From positions 6,448,001 through 6,512,000 of the forward strand of contig JAMPIT010000174.1 of assembly GCA_026261815.1 (NCBI GenBank): 64,000 bases of DNA, given 5' to 3'. This document shows, piece after piece, positions 51,601 through 64,000 of the stretch (its first letter is position 1; every line of letters begins with the position of its first letter). The position numbers and the translations under genes are program-made. This stretch comes from Monarcha castaneiventris obscurior (taxonomy: Eukaryota > Chordata > Aves > Passeriformes > Monarchidae). The notes beneath the pieces are model-generated. The model worked only from the letters and a program-made list of their open reading frames with translations. It was not told the origin of the DNA and ran no database searches.

Positions 51601-53824
51601 TTCCAGTAGCTCAATTTTTTGAAAATGCAGCTTGAAATTTGCTGAAATGGCAAGAACCAAGTAACCACAGCACAAGCTTGGAACATGACTATACTTCCAA
51701 GAACCGCTGGCAAAATCTAAACTGCAGCCTCAACAGCAACCTAGATCAGCAGGGGATGGATTAGCCAGTGAATATTAACACAACTGAAAAATGAAAACCC
51801 CAAAGTTGCTACAGATAATTCATTAAATTTTAACTAAGCCTTATGGCAAAATGAAATTTACAGGAAAGCCCTATCAACATAAGTAAAAACAGCATATACT
51901 TAAAATATCTTAAATAATATTTTCTTTATATCCTTGCCCTTCTCTCTCCTTTAGATTACTCCACTGGCAGATTGTTTTAATTGATTTCTATCACGTTTTG
52001 AAAAGCATTTTTCTATATCTACAAATTAGGGATATGTTTTTTAATATTTATAAGAATGAGAAATCTAAACTTTGGGTCAAAGAGGATGTTAAAAAAAACC
52101 ATTAAAACCTCCTTCTGTACACCAGATTACTTATGAGATGCTCTTAATGGCATTTTGTTACAGGAATTTGCTGACATTAAAAGAAAGTACACCATTCTTC
52201 AAGAAAAGTTAAAAACCCAAGGACCTCCAAAAGTAACACTAGAAAAAGTGAAGCAGTTGAAAGAAGAAGCAGAAAAACTGGCTGAAGAGACTGAAAAAAA
52301 GATAAAAAGAATAACAGGTGATATTCTCACTTCTACAGTGAGTGGTAAACACTGTGATAGTCATAAATTCAAGGCTGAAGCCCTTGCCCACAGACACCAA
52401 CACACTAGGTTCACCCAAAATTAGGTTTAAAACAATTTACCTGGTGAAAAACCCTGCCTGAAGCTACTCATTTTAAAAGCAGATTAATTGATTTGGCTTA
52501 TGTACTTCTTCTGACATAAATAGGTTGCTATAAGCAAAGTTTAAGAACTGTCCACACAGGGACTTGCAGTGATTTTCTTCAGTTTAAAAACAGGGCGAGT
52601 GCAAAATCTGCATAAAACCTGGCTGCAGATTTAGCTGGAGGCCTTGATTTATGCACTTGCTTTGGGCATTTGGACCTTTGATCCTTCCTCTATGCTCTGT
52701 CTTTCCCTACATCACCCAAACGAGGGCTTGTGTGGTAGAGCCGTAGGGCAGCTGTTTCCCATCAGTCCATACTTGTTCCCCTTCAGACATGATCTCTGAG
52801 CAACAGCAAAGCAAACCAGGTACAATTACCAGCTTGTGGAGACTGAAGCTGACGTGCCCTGAATCTGTGGGGCCGTGACTGTCGGGCAGAGGGGTCCTGG
52901 GCAGTGGAAGCCGTGGCTGCTGTGGCCTTATCGGCACCACTGCTCACACAGGCCCTCGCATAGGCTTAGAGGGTCACCAAAAAGGAAGAGCACATCTCAT
53001 GTCCCTGCACACAGGGAACTTAATTCTCCTTGTAGTGAAGGTCTGGGCATTCCCACTAGGAATCCTTAGGCCTAGGATCCTGCCAGGTTCAACATCGGAA
53101 AATACCATGTAACATCAGCAAAACTGAAGCGGAAACTCTGTCCCAGGAGAAAACTCTTCAGGACAGGATCCAAATAAGTATTTTGAGACATATCTTCAGG
53201 AAAGGCATTAAGAGCATATCAGTCACTCCAAATACCCAGATGATAAGGGCATTAGAAACAGGCAGTGAATACTGTGCATTTAACTCACTACCAATATATT
53301 CACATTGGTGTAGCTTCATGGGAACCAGCAGAAAACAGTTACACAGGTGAGGGAGACCTAAGCCCATCACACCCAAATTGTCTAGGCTTTACACACATCA
53401 GTGCACACACTGCTCCTCTGAGTGTTTCCATTTAAATCAAGTCCTTTAAGAGCTCCATCCTAGTTGATGGACAAAAGCACATGCTGAGAAATTAATTCCT
53501 TCAAGGCTGTCATGCTCCTCTTGCTATCCAGAAGCCAGACTTTTCCCTCCAGTTGCATATATAACATTCCCCATTTGAAATGGGCGTATTGCCTCTAAAA
53601 CTTCTGGGAAAAGAAATGCTGCTAATCCCTGGATTTTACTTACACAACAAATGTGAGCATCATTGCATGTCTCTGCTCTTCCAGATTTGGAGAAGAAGCT
53701 TCAGGAACTGAATCAAACCAAACAAGATAAGGCAGAGCAACTGAGACAACTAGAGGAAAAAGTGATAGCCATTAAAAATGAAATAATGGAGCAGGGAAGC
53801 AAGTATGCAACATGCAAGAGTTAG
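14173..53824 (+). CDS. LAMB4: Laminin subunit beta-4, complete, 34 coding exons
   Basis: Secreted basement-membrane laminin beta chain. My join of 34 exons gives about 1,863 codons, somewhat longer than beta-1 or human beta-4 (about 1,760-1,790 from memory). Order: signal peptide (residues 1 to about 20), LN domain (to about 270), LE repeats 1-5, domain IV (about 535-813), LE repeats 6-13 (814 to about 1224), coiled-coil domain II, a cysteine-rich knob (about 1477-1510), coiled-coil domain I, and a C-terminal cysteine (YATCKS) of the type that bonds the gamma chain. It is beta-4 rather than beta-1 because it shows beta-4 signatures such as CDIYF, NRNKKRT and [11 protein letters not shown], and because LAMB1 lies just downstream. 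Reading is clean except at exon 26/27. The ATG at 14173 begins a hydrophobic leader ([11 protein letters not shown]). Human LAMB4 also has 34 exons as I recall. Confidence 0.95.
15422..15579 (+). CDS. LAMB4: LAMB4 exon 2, start of LN domain
   Basis: Encodes the end of the signal peptide and the LN opening with the beta-chain motifs [17 protein letters not shown] and YCIIGYLE, matching LAMB1 exon 2 in this window. The acceptor is good; the donor gttggt is weak. Restores phase 0. Confidence 0.95.
18624..18759 (+). CDS. LAMB4: LAMB4 exon 3, LN domain
   Basis: 136 nt, the same length as LAMB1 exon 3. Encodes [18 protein letters not shown] and KWWQSEN, hallmark LN motifs. Flanked by tag and gtacgt. 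Confidence 0.97.
19240..19450 (-). mobile_element. CR1 LINE fragment in LAMB4 intron 3
   Basis: The minus strand reads like the conserved CR1 segment containing CAAGGCCAAGTGCAAGGTGC, with GAGGGACCTGGAAAAGCTC and CCTCAGCAAGTTGCAGAGG upstream of it. It is diverged and truncated at both ends, so it is an old inactive copy. Confidence 0.85.
20359..20432 (+). CDS. LAMB4: LAMB4 exon 4, LN domain
   Basis: 74 nt, the same length as LAMB1 exon 4. Encodes [20 protein letters not shown], paralogous to the LAMB1 segment ending HLIMTFK. Confidence 0.96.
20495..20660 (+). mobile_element. CR1 LINE 3' tail in LAMB4 intron 4
   Basis: The plus strand shows AGGTTTGTAAGAACAGGTTAG, a GATAAACACCTGTC stretch, and TAGTTGATCCTGCCTTAGGG, the known order of an old CR1 3' region. 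It lacks clean terminal repeats and is heavily diverged. Confidence 0.75.
21061..21249 (+). CDS. LAMB4: LAMB4 exon 5, LN domain
   Basis: Encodes [19 protein letters not shown] and [15 protein letters not shown], the most conserved stretch of laminin LN domains. 63 whole codons between tttcttgcag and gtactg. Confidence 0.98.
21399..21462 (+). CDS. LAMB4: LAMB4 exon 6, LN domain
   Basis: Encodes [20 protein letters not shown]. The acceptor follows a run of about 20 T. Donor gtatgg; ends in phase 1. Confidence 0.96.
21987..22201 (+). CDS. LAMB4: LAMB4 exon 7, end of LN, start of LE1
   Basis: Encodes [18 protein letters not shown], then [12 protein letters not shown], which starts the first LE repeat. 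NFT is a potential N-glycosylation site. Clean splice sites. Confidence 0.97.
22943..23001 (+). repeat. (TCTGC)n/(TCTCC)n microsatellite before LAMB4 exon 8
   Basis: About seven TCTGC copies pass directly into about four TCTCC copies. The array ends 37 bases before the exon 8 acceptor, in the zone expected for the branch point and pyrimidine tract. Confidence 0.95.
23039..23159 (+). CDS. LAMB4: LAMB4 exon 8, LE1
   Basis: Encodes [19 protein letters not shown] and APWRPAEG, typical of the first LE repeat. Its upstream intron end carries a TCTGC/TCTCC microsatellite. Confidence 0.97.
23799..23987 (+). CDS. LAMB4: LAMB4 exon 9, LE2
   Basis: Encodes [17 protein letters not shown] and [15 protein letters not shown], as in beta-1 LE2. 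Phase 1 at both ends. Confidence 0.97.
24598..24777 (+). CDS. LAMB4: LAMB4 exon 10, LE3
   Basis: Encodes [14 protein letters not shown] and [20 protein letters not shown]. 180 nt, so the phase is preserved. Confidence 0.96.
25474..25583 (+). CDS. LAMB4: LAMB4 exon 11, LE4
   Basis: Encodes [20 protein letters not shown] and TGQRCEKCL; donor gtatgt; returns to phase 0. Confidence 0.96.
26051..26130 (+). CDS. LAMB4: LAMB4 exon 12, LE4/LE5
   Basis: Encodes [20 protein letters not shown], equivalent to the beta-1 segment PEHWGLSNDLDGCRPCDCD. 80 nt, ends in phase 2. Confidence 0.95.
27101..27251 (+). CDS. LAMB4: LAMB4 exon 13, LE5 into domain IV
   Basis: Encodes [20 protein letters not shown], then [11 protein letters not shown], the characteristic opening of beta-chain domain IV. 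Confidence 0.96.
28191..28322 (+). CDS. LAMB4: LAMB4 exon 14, beta-4-specific insert in domain IV
   Basis: 44 codons containing LPRCDIYF and a basic cluster [10 protein letters not shown]. From memory, this segment has a counterpart in human beta-4 but not in beta-1 or beta-2. Phase 0 at both ends, so it could be skipped without a frame change. Confidence 0.93.
29057..29242 (+). CDS. LAMB4: LAMB4 exon 15, domain IV
   Basis: Encodes [20 protein letters not shown] and [19 protein letters not shown], strongly domain IV-like. 62 whole codons. Confidence 0.97.
30425..30546 (+). CDS. LAMB4: LAMB4 exon 16, domain IV
   Basis: Encodes [17 protein letters not shown] and [10 protein letters not shown]. 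The donor gtctga is weak, but phase 2 joins correctly to exon 17 to give the beta-4 pattern PATKRI. Confidence 0.9.
31252..31372 (+). CDS. LAMB4: LAMB4 exon 17, domain IV
   Basis: Encodes [20 protein letters not shown] and ending FILIDS, matching beta-4 domain IV. Donor gtgagt. Confidence 0.95.
32278..32455 (+). CDS. LAMB4: LAMB4 exon 18, end of domain IV
   Basis: Encodes [29 protein letters not shown] and NGAV. The acceptor is an atypical AAAG after a pyrimidine tract. Donor gtaagg, phase 1. Confidence 0.94.
33823..33966 (+). CDS. LAMB4: LAMB4 exon 19, LE6
   Basis: Encodes [20 protein letters not shown] and [17 protein letters not shown]. Standard LE cysteine spacing. Confidence 0.97.
34194..34425 (+). 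CDS. LAMB4: LAMB4 exon 20, LE7-LE8
   Basis: Encodes [30 protein letters not shown] and [12 protein letters not shown]-rich; ends in phase 2 with donor gtcagt. Confidence 0.97.
34767..34837. repeat. Tandem repeat plus perfect 19-bp hairpin in LAMB4 intron 20
   Basis: Bases 34796-34814 and 34819-34837 are exact reverse complements separated by the 4-base loop AAGA. Immediately upstream a unit of about 15 bases (CAGCTTTCAAATTGA) is tandemly repeated with one change. Confidence 0.95.
35907..36006. repeat. AT-rich direct repeat before LAMB4 exon 21
   Basis: The stretch starting TGGAATATTAATTTAA occurs at 35907 and again at 35977 (period about 70). Between the copies are nested TACATATATTATAT repeats, an AT microsatellite-like palindromic tract. 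Confidence 0.85.
36069..36226 (+). CDS. LAMB4: LAMB4 exon 21, LE8-LE9
   Basis: Encodes [20 protein letters not shown] and [20 protein letters not shown]. An AT-rich duplication ends about 60 bases before the acceptor. Confidence 0.97.
37764..37988 (+). CDS. LAMB4: LAMB4 exon 22, LE9-LE10
   Basis: Encodes [36 protein letters not shown] and [17 protein letters not shown]. Donor gtaagt, phase 1. Confidence 0.97.
39090..39310 (+). CDS. LAMB4: LAMB4 exon 23, LE10-LE12, GC donor
   Basis: Encodes [35 protein letters not shown] and [15 protein letters not shown]. The only in-phase end that joins exon 24 is CAG before gcaaga, a non-canonical GC donor. No GT donor is available before the frame runs into a stop. 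Confidence 0.92.
40464..40560 (+). CDS. LAMB4: LAMB4 exon 24, LE12
   Basis: Begins [16 protein letters not shown], completing the LE repeat started in exon 23, and continues [11 protein letters not shown]. Donor gtaagt, phase 1. Confidence 0.95.
40881..41256 (+). CDS. LAMB4: LAMB4 exon 25, LE13 into coiled coil
   Basis: Largest coding exon (376 nt). Encodes the last LE repeat ([30 protein letters not shown]), then [19 protein letters not shown], the start of coiled-coil domain II. Donor gtaagg after CTTCA. Confidence 0.96.
41626..41786 (+). CDS. LAMB4: LAMB4 exon 26, coiled coil
   Basis: Encodes [20 protein letters not shown] and ends LNFK plus one base (phase 1), with a strong donor gtaagc. 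This phase does not fit the obvious next acceptor (see exon 27). Confidence 0.92.
42352..42528 (+). pseudogene. Unidentified 58-codon C-terminal-like open frame in LAMB4 intron 26
   Basis: After an in-frame TAG at 42349-42351 the plus strand stays open for 58 codons to a TAG at 42526. The product has the feel of real protein: [20 protein letters not shown], then [16 protein letters not shown], then [13 protein letters not shown]. About 100 bases later comes an uninterrupted run of 34 A. There is no ATG-led start, and the frame does not fit LAMB4 phases. It may be a 5'-truncated retrocopy of an unknown mRNA, a fossil exon, or chance. I do not recognise the family. Confidence 0.4.
42630..42663 (+). 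repeat. Poly(A) run of 34
   Basis: Uninterrupted A34 in LAMB4 intron 26, downstream of the unexplained open frame. It could be a retrocopy tail or simple sequence. I see no clear target-site duplication and no AATAAA ahead of it. Confidence 0.9.
44739..45112 (+). CDS. LAMB4: LAMB4 exon 27, coiled coil, acceptor uncertain
   Basis: The frame is open from 44708 to the donor gtaggc at 45113. It encodes ELKSLAEEM, a proline/cysteine-rich stretch ([16 protein letters not shown]), [21 protein letters not shown] and [10 protein letters not shown], the last matching human beta-4. The natural-looking acceptor (cag, 44725-44727) would start the exon at 44728 and read Gly-stop when joined to exon 26. 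The only nearby AG giving the right phase is AAAAG ending at 44738, used for the start given here; it restores FK-ELKSL, resembling beta-1 AKELDSL. The end is firm and the start is tentative. Confidence 0.7.
45999..46202 (+). CDS. LAMB4: LAMB4 exon 28, cysteine-rich knob
   Basis: Encodes [20 protein letters not shown] and [13 protein letters not shown], the beta-chain knob between coiled-coil domains II and I, then [15 protein letters not shown]. Phase 0 at both ends. Confidence 0.97.
47360..47531 (+). repeat. 86-bp tandem duplication in LAMB4 intron 28
   Basis: Two diverged copies start near 47360 and 47446, each with a T-rich tract, AACAGCAAG and a TTCTGTAATCAG block. Both copies look like a pyrimidine tract plus acceptor followed by 47 bases and a possible gtctga donor. 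The 47-base length would shift the frame, so I do not treat it as a coding exon. Confidence 0.85.
47865..48009 (+). CDS. LAMB4: LAMB4 exon 29, coiled-coil domain I
   Basis: Encodes [20 protein letters not shown] and ending [10 protein letters not shown], matching the beta-chain pattern KKVKNFLL. Ends in phase 1. Confidence 0.93.
48010..49830. other. LAMB4 intron 29
   Basis: About 1.8 kb. A stretch at about 48385-48500 has an ATAAATAG motif, then about 70 bases later CATAAAGC, loosely like a small LTR core. Otherwise nothing is recognised. Confidence 0.4.
49831..50035 (+). CDS. LAMB4: LAMB4 exon 30, coiled-coil domain I
   Basis: Encodes [20 protein letters not shown], matching beta-4, then [11 protein letters not shown]. 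Donor gtaagt, phase 2. Confidence 0.96.
50639..50777 (+). CDS. LAMB4: LAMB4 exon 31, coiled-coil domain I
   Basis: Encodes [20 protein letters not shown] and [18 protein letters not shown]. Heptad-like and lysine-rich; phase returns to 0. Confidence 0.92.
51004..51180 (+). CDS. LAMB4: LAMB4 exon 32, coiled-coil domain I
   Basis: Encodes [20 protein letters not shown] and [20 protein letters not shown]. 59 whole codons between ttttag and gtaagc. Confidence 0.93.
52164..52317 (+). CDS. LAMB4: LAMB4 exon 33, coiled-coil domain I
   Basis: Encodes [16 protein letters not shown] and [20 protein letters not shown], close to the beta-4 C-terminal region. Ends in phase 1. Confidence 0.95.
53685..53824 (+). 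CDS. LAMB4: LAMB4 exon 34, C-terminus and stop
   Basis: Encodes [20 protein letters not shown] and [20 protein letters not shown], then TAG. The penultimate-region cysteine is the usual beta-gamma disulfide position. Confidence 0.96.
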
Positions 53825-54006
53825 GATCTGAACAGATCATCAGGTAAAATGCAGCTGAAGTCATCATGATTCCTGAGCATCCTGGCACAGGACACTGTCC
53901 TCTGGAAATACATCTGAAGTGGCCTTGTGAATATTGTAATTTTCTCTTCTTTTTCTTTTTCTTCTTTTGTCCAGTTGAGTTTATATGGAAATAGGAAATA
54001 CCTTCT

Positions 54007-54012
54007 AATAAA
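54007..54012 (+). promoter_or_regulatory. LAMB4: LAMB4 polyadenylation signal
   Basis: AATAAA lies 183 bases after the LAMB4 stop, with a GT-rich stretch (ggtgtagcctttgag) about 25 bases further on. This is the expected layout for cleavage near 54025-54035. Confidence 0.8.
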
Positions 54013-54039
54013 CCATCTGATTTAGTAATCAGGTGTAGC

Positions 54040-57000
54040 CTTTGAGGGAGCTCTGCAATACACTCCTGTGCACTAGTCTTGTGGTAGCGGGGTTGGAAAT
54101 GCAGAAGGATTGCTCAGAGAGCTGCTGGTAACAGCCTCAAAGACAGACTCCCAACACCCTGTGTCTTCTGCCAAACCCTAAATTAACGTGCCTGTGCCAC
54201 GACCCGGCACGGACTGGGCGATGCAGACACAACCCTGCGGGCCCCTGCAGCCAGCCCTGCTGACAACCAGCAGCATCCCCAGGCACTGTCACTGCTCCAG
54301 CCCCATCTCTTCACTGAGACGGAGCAGGGGGTGCACCAGGAATCCTGACGATGTGGGTGTCCCGCTGCGATCACTGAAAATGCGGCGGGCAGCATCTCCC
54401 TGCAGCGCGGGGCCACGAGCGGTGGGCGACAAGGCCGATTCCCCAGTGCCCACTGGATGGCAGTGCTCAGATGCTTAACGCTGAAAGCAACTTAAAAATC
54501 TTTTTCTCTGGCAATGGCGCTCCTGCAATGCCTGCTTTTCTTATGCTTGTAAGGGGTTTCACACATTTTTCGTTAATGCAAACAACAAGTGGAGAATAAC
54601 TCCAGGTCTTACGTTTAAGCAGTAAGTCCAAGGGCCAGAAATGTTGAAAACCAGTTTCTCCAGCTCTTCTCCCACATGCAGCACTTCACAGAAGTCAGGG
54701 TTTACTCAGCAGTTTCTTGTAGCTGCAAAGAATACATGAATTGGCCTACATTTTATTCTGCAATTCCTTTTTTGATATATAAATAAAGAAGGAAACTGCG
54801 GCTCAGCAAATACTACAGAAGTGCCAGAGTTTTTAAAAGACGGCAGTGAGCTATGCCTCTGTTTAAAAATCCCACCCTTGGTATACATACTCCTGCAGGA
54901 CAAAGAGCATGGTTTCCCTCAGCTAAATGATGGGTTTCCCTCAGCTAAAACCAGTTGTGTCATTGCTGGCTGGACTGTCCCACAGCGAGGGACTTCATTC
55001 AGCACGGCGGTGCTTCAGAGCTCAGACGCAGCCCAGACCACATCTGTAAAACGAGGAATGCTCTGCGGGAACACAGGGCTCTTAACATTTACCCATGCCA
55101 GCGGCACCCGTAAAACAATCCTTATCGATCCAGCGGAGATAAACACTGCATAGTTATCACCCTGTGTTTACAAGAGCTAAAGTAGCATTGGTATGCGCTG
55201 GGGGCTTGGGTGGGAATTGCTGGCGGATGAGATTTCAGAGATACTCCTCTAACTCAAAGCAGCTGTGCTCCAGGGCAATGTGCAAGATGCATTGCACCGT
55301 GACACATTCTATTGTGAAAATAATGGAATCAAATTATAATTTTGATATAATCTAACAAAGCCACCTGAAAGCAAGAATGCACGCAATTTGTGGGTTAGCA
55401 TTTTCTGAATTTTAGCACTTGAAAAAATCATCTGTGAGGTATGAGGCTTCTTTCTAAATTATTAGGCTATTATCAGGTGACTGTGTTTAGACTGACTTTG
55501 CCCTAACGAAATCGAAAGTTTCTGTTTTACTTGGAGCACACACCAAGCTGTTCATATGCAGGTCTCCAAGTAAGGAAGGATCTTCTGCAGGTTTCAGTGC
55601 ATCCCTGCTGCACTGTTCCTGGAAGAGGCAAGCTGAAGCCCTTAAACAGAAATTCCCAATTGCGTATAAAACAAAATTATTTTATACATGGCTTTAAAAA
55701 TCTGAATTCACAAGCAAAAAATTCAAAGATAACTTCCTCCTAAATTCCACTGTTGACTATGAGAATTGTGGTGTGGCTTTCCACAAGCTGCATGGATGAG
55801 AAATCTGTAAACACAAGGCAGTTAAACAGGCCTGGAGGGGAGAGGTGTCCATGGGGGGAAACAGAAATCGCTGGAAGGAAGACAGAAGCAGGAAGAAGAA
55901 AATCAGCAGAGTCTAACCTCCCCTGCCTGCCTCCAAGCATGCTCAGACACACAAAGGAAGCATGGGTCTGATGGGATCAGCGACTACAGAACTCCAAATC
56001 CATTCTGTCACAGCTTCTGAGGTTTACAGCTGTGCAGCACTTCCTATTGGAAGTGACGCAAAACCTTCCAAAGTGTTTTTTCAATTTGTGGGGAAAATGC
56101 TGTCTCTAGATAAAAAGTACCTATTTGTAGTTCCCCCTGGACCTCTTCCTTGTGGGGAAAAGTAGCTTCAGAAAACTGTGTCTTGAAAAAAAATTGAAAT
56201 TAGTATGTTGCTGTAGAGCATTTTGACTTCAATGGCATTAATCAATGCAAACAACACTTAACTAAATGGACATATAATCAAAGATATATTTAATCAAAAT
56301 CATATCATCAGCTCTGTCTACTAGGCATTCAACCACTGCAGTGTTTTAAGAAAATGGGTGATCAAGTGGGTCCCACTGGGATCAATTTCCAAAATTTTGT
56401 TCTTTGGGAAGACTTCCAACCCCGCACAAACACAGACACTCCAGGAATGTAAGGGTGGTTCACCAACTGCAAGGACAGGGCATGACACAAAACTGAATTT
56501 CTATCATTTGAAGAATCAAATTAAAATACTCCCACTCACTATTTGTCACAAGCACTGCAGAGAAGGAGGGACACATGGTTCCTGTTCCAAATCACTCACA
56601 CACAAAATGTGGTGGTTTCAGTTACCTCTGAAAGAAGACCACAGTTATGGGTGATGGTGGCCACCCCAGCCTGTGGCTGAAGCTCCAGCTCAATCCCTGA
56701 TGTTGCACGGCAGGGTCACCCCCAGGCTGGAACAAAGGGCGTTTTCATGACGCCTGTGGCAAGGCACAAAGGAGCCTATAGGGGAGGATAGGACTTCTAC
56801 AAGGCTATGAAACAGGAAAAAAAAAAAGAGAAAACTTCAATAAAAGTTGAAAAAATATGGGACAGAAAAAAGTCCAGTGGCAATGAAACAGTCGCACACG
56901 GGGCAATGCTGCTGCCCATGTGCCATGGATCAGAGGAGGTTCTAACGACAGCAAAGTAAAATATTTTCTATTAGCGGGGGACAAAAACATTTGTTGCATT

Positions 57001-57912
57001 GAAGCTTAAAAAATATGACAGGGTTATGAAACTGAATTTGTTTTGTGAATTTAGAAGACCACATTACAGAAGAAGTTTAGAATATTACAATTCCTGCCCT
57101 GTCAGCTTAGAATGATTTCATTTCATAGATATCTTTAATGAAACAGCTCCACAAGTTCTTTAATCCGGAGTCTTTGGTTATGTTTCAAACCTGGTGTTTA
57201 ACCTTTAGGGCAAGTCACTTGGTATCTCTCTGTTTCTGCTTATCCATCTGTAAAATGAGAATGAACATATTTACCTACCTCGGCAGGGTTTGCTGGGCCG
57301 GACAGACCATGGTGTGTTTTCACTCTGGCACTGCAAATAGTGAGGGCAAAGTGTTCTTGAGGGACACTGGTACCTGGTAAAGATTTACACAAGTTCACGT
57401 ATTACACGTGCACAAGCAAAACCTGGGTATATAAACCCAGGCATTTGTCCCAGCCACATCCATCCTTCATACACGCTCCTTGGCATTTACTTACCAGTAA
57501 CCCTTCTCCCTGGTGGCTGAGGGGACTCTGCCACCGGCCAAGGAAACCCCCCTGTTCCCCAGCAGAGGCCAGGGAACTGATGTGGAAGGCTGGGGCGCAG
57601 AGGCAGCTCCAGCACAGCCATTCACTCCTTGCAGCTGCCCCGGTGCCCCCGGGAAGGCAACAGCGCCGCGTGCTCCCAGCAACTGCGACACAGCCTGGCA
57701 GTGGCTGGGCTGGGCTAGTCGGGCCTCTCTACCCGTGCCAGGGCCAGACCTGGCCGTGGATGGCAGCACAGCCACCATACCCAGGAATGGCACTCCTGAG
57801 CCACGCGTGCTGGCACCACAGCACCAGGCAAAGTGGGGCCACTGAGCATCGCATGTGGCAGTTGCCAACCCCCTGGTTCTTTGCTGGCTTTTGGGCCTTA
57901 CTGCACCATTGT
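54040..57912. other. LAMB4-LAMB1 intergenic region
   Basis: No recognisable exon on either strand. It holds a CpG-rich patch at about 54185-54475, a 17-base unit repeated at 54911 and 54933, and a MIR-like SINE near 57185-57300. Confidence 0.6.
57185..57300 (+). mobile_element. Ancient MIR (CORE-SINE) fragment
   Basis: The plus strand contains, in order, AGGGCAAGTCACTTGG, CTCTCTGTTTCTGC, CCATCTGTAAAATGAGAATG and TTACCTACCTC. This follows the MIR 3' half (GGGCAAGTTACTTAACC, CTGTAAAATGGGGATAA, GTACCTACCTC). It is an old amniote SINE remnant with no coding capacity. Confidence 0.75.
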
Positions 57913-57913
57913 A

Positions 57914-58006
57914 CATCCATCCATCCATCCATCCATCCATCCATCCATCCATCCATCCATCCATCCATCCATCCATCCATCCATCCATCCATCCATCCAT
58001 CCATCC
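57914..58006 (+). repeat. (ATCC)n tetranucleotide microsatellite
   Basis: About 23 uninterrupted copies lie roughly 580 bases upstream of the LAMB1 start codon. The repeat creates long HPSI/WMDG open frames that are not genes. Confidence 0.97.
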
Positions 58007-58529
58007 CAGGGGCCCAGCTCCATCCACACTACCAGCAGAAGACAGGATTAGGTCAATAACCCCATTCCTTCACTGTTTCTCCATCGACAGGGTCACGGAG
58101 GGGGGGCACCCGATTGGTGATTCCCCCCACCTCTCCACCACCCCCTTCCGATTGTCTCACCCTGCCCCGAGCCCGCTCCCGACGCTGAAGCGGGAAGAGC
58201 ACACACAACCTGCGGGCTGGGGGGCTGGAGCTCCCCGTCCCCCGCTCGGGGCTCCCTGGCTGCAGTGGGGCAGAAGTTCCCCTCCCCACCGCGAGTGAGC
58301 TGCCCATCCTCGAGGGCTGCGCTCCCCGCCCCGGCGGAGGGCCCGGCTGGCCGGGGCGGAGGGCGGCGCGGGAGGGGCTGGGCCCAGCCCCGCGGGTGCG
58401 GAGGGGGAAGGAGGCGGAGGCGGAGGGCCGGGGGCGCCGGGCGGCGCGGGGCCGCGGTCGGGAGCGGCGGCGCCTGCGTGGAGCAGCCGGAGCAGCGGCT
58501 TTCGGCGGCGCGTGGAGGGGCAGCCGCAT

Positions 58530-58588
58530 CCCGTCCCGTCCCGTCCCGTCCCGTCCCATCCCATCCCGTCCTGTCCCGTCCCGTCCCG
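58530..58588 (+). repeat. LAMB1: (CCCGT)n repeat in LAMB1 5' leader
   Basis: About eleven pentamer copies, a few altered to CCCAT or CCTGT, end within three bases of the start codon. It is the reverse complement of the GGGAC array in CpG island 1. Confidence 0.93.
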
Positions 58589-58590
58589 CC

Positions 58591-64000
<5,410 letters not shown>

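Noticed and set aside
57445..58059. Frame with repeated HPSI units and its antisense WMDG frame
   Set aside because: Produced by the (ATCC)n microsatellite, which is open in every frame.

Overview
This is vertebrate nuclear DNA, almost certainly from a bird and probably a songbird. It holds spliced genes with GT-AG introns, CpG islands, CR1 retrotransposon fragments, and a SINE with a tRNA-Ile-like head joined to a CR1 tail. From memory, that SINE architecture is the passerine TguSINE1 family. There are no operons, phage, CRISPR arrays or bacterial features. Most open frames in the window are chance frames.

Layout. Positions 1-14143 are non-coding as far as I can read. They hold two strong CpG islands (about 880-1760 and 4080-4770) that I could not tie to any recognisable protein, and the SINE at about 7541-7690. 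Positions 14173-53824 on the plus strand carry a complete laminin beta-4 gene (LAMB4), which I rebuilt as 34 coding exons. Phases match across every junction except one questionable one, exon 26 to 27. A polyadenylation signal follows at 54007. Positions 54040-58080 are intergenic, with an old MIR-type SINE and an (ATCC)n microsatellite. A third CpG island (about 58080-59110) contains the start of laminin beta-1 (LAMB1). Its first four coding exons (58591-63368) are present, and the gene runs off the right edge.

Biology. LAMB4 and LAMB1 are tandem paralogues in the same orientation, about 4.8 kb from stop to start. Both encode secreted basement-membrane laminin beta chains: an N-terminal LN polymerisation domain, LE (laminin EGF-like) repeats, a domain IV, more LE repeats, and a long coiled coil that assembles with alpha and gamma chains. 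Exons 3 and 4 have identical lengths in the two genes (136 and 74 nt) and the same intron phases, as expected for a tandem duplication. From memory, mammals have the same LAMB4-LAMB1 neighbourhood, with NRCAM beyond LAMB4 and DLD beyond LAMB1. I see no NRCAM exon in the left 14 kb.

I did not find a new molecular system. The points most worth a second look are: the exon 26/27 junction of LAMB4, where the obvious acceptor gives an immediate stop; a helix-breaking proline/cysteine segment in the LAMB4 coiled coil; a GC-AG intron; an unexplained 58-codon open frame ahead of a 34-A run in intron 26; a perfect 19-bp hairpin in intron 20; and a pentanucleotide repeat shared by the LAMB1 5' leader and an orphan CpG island.
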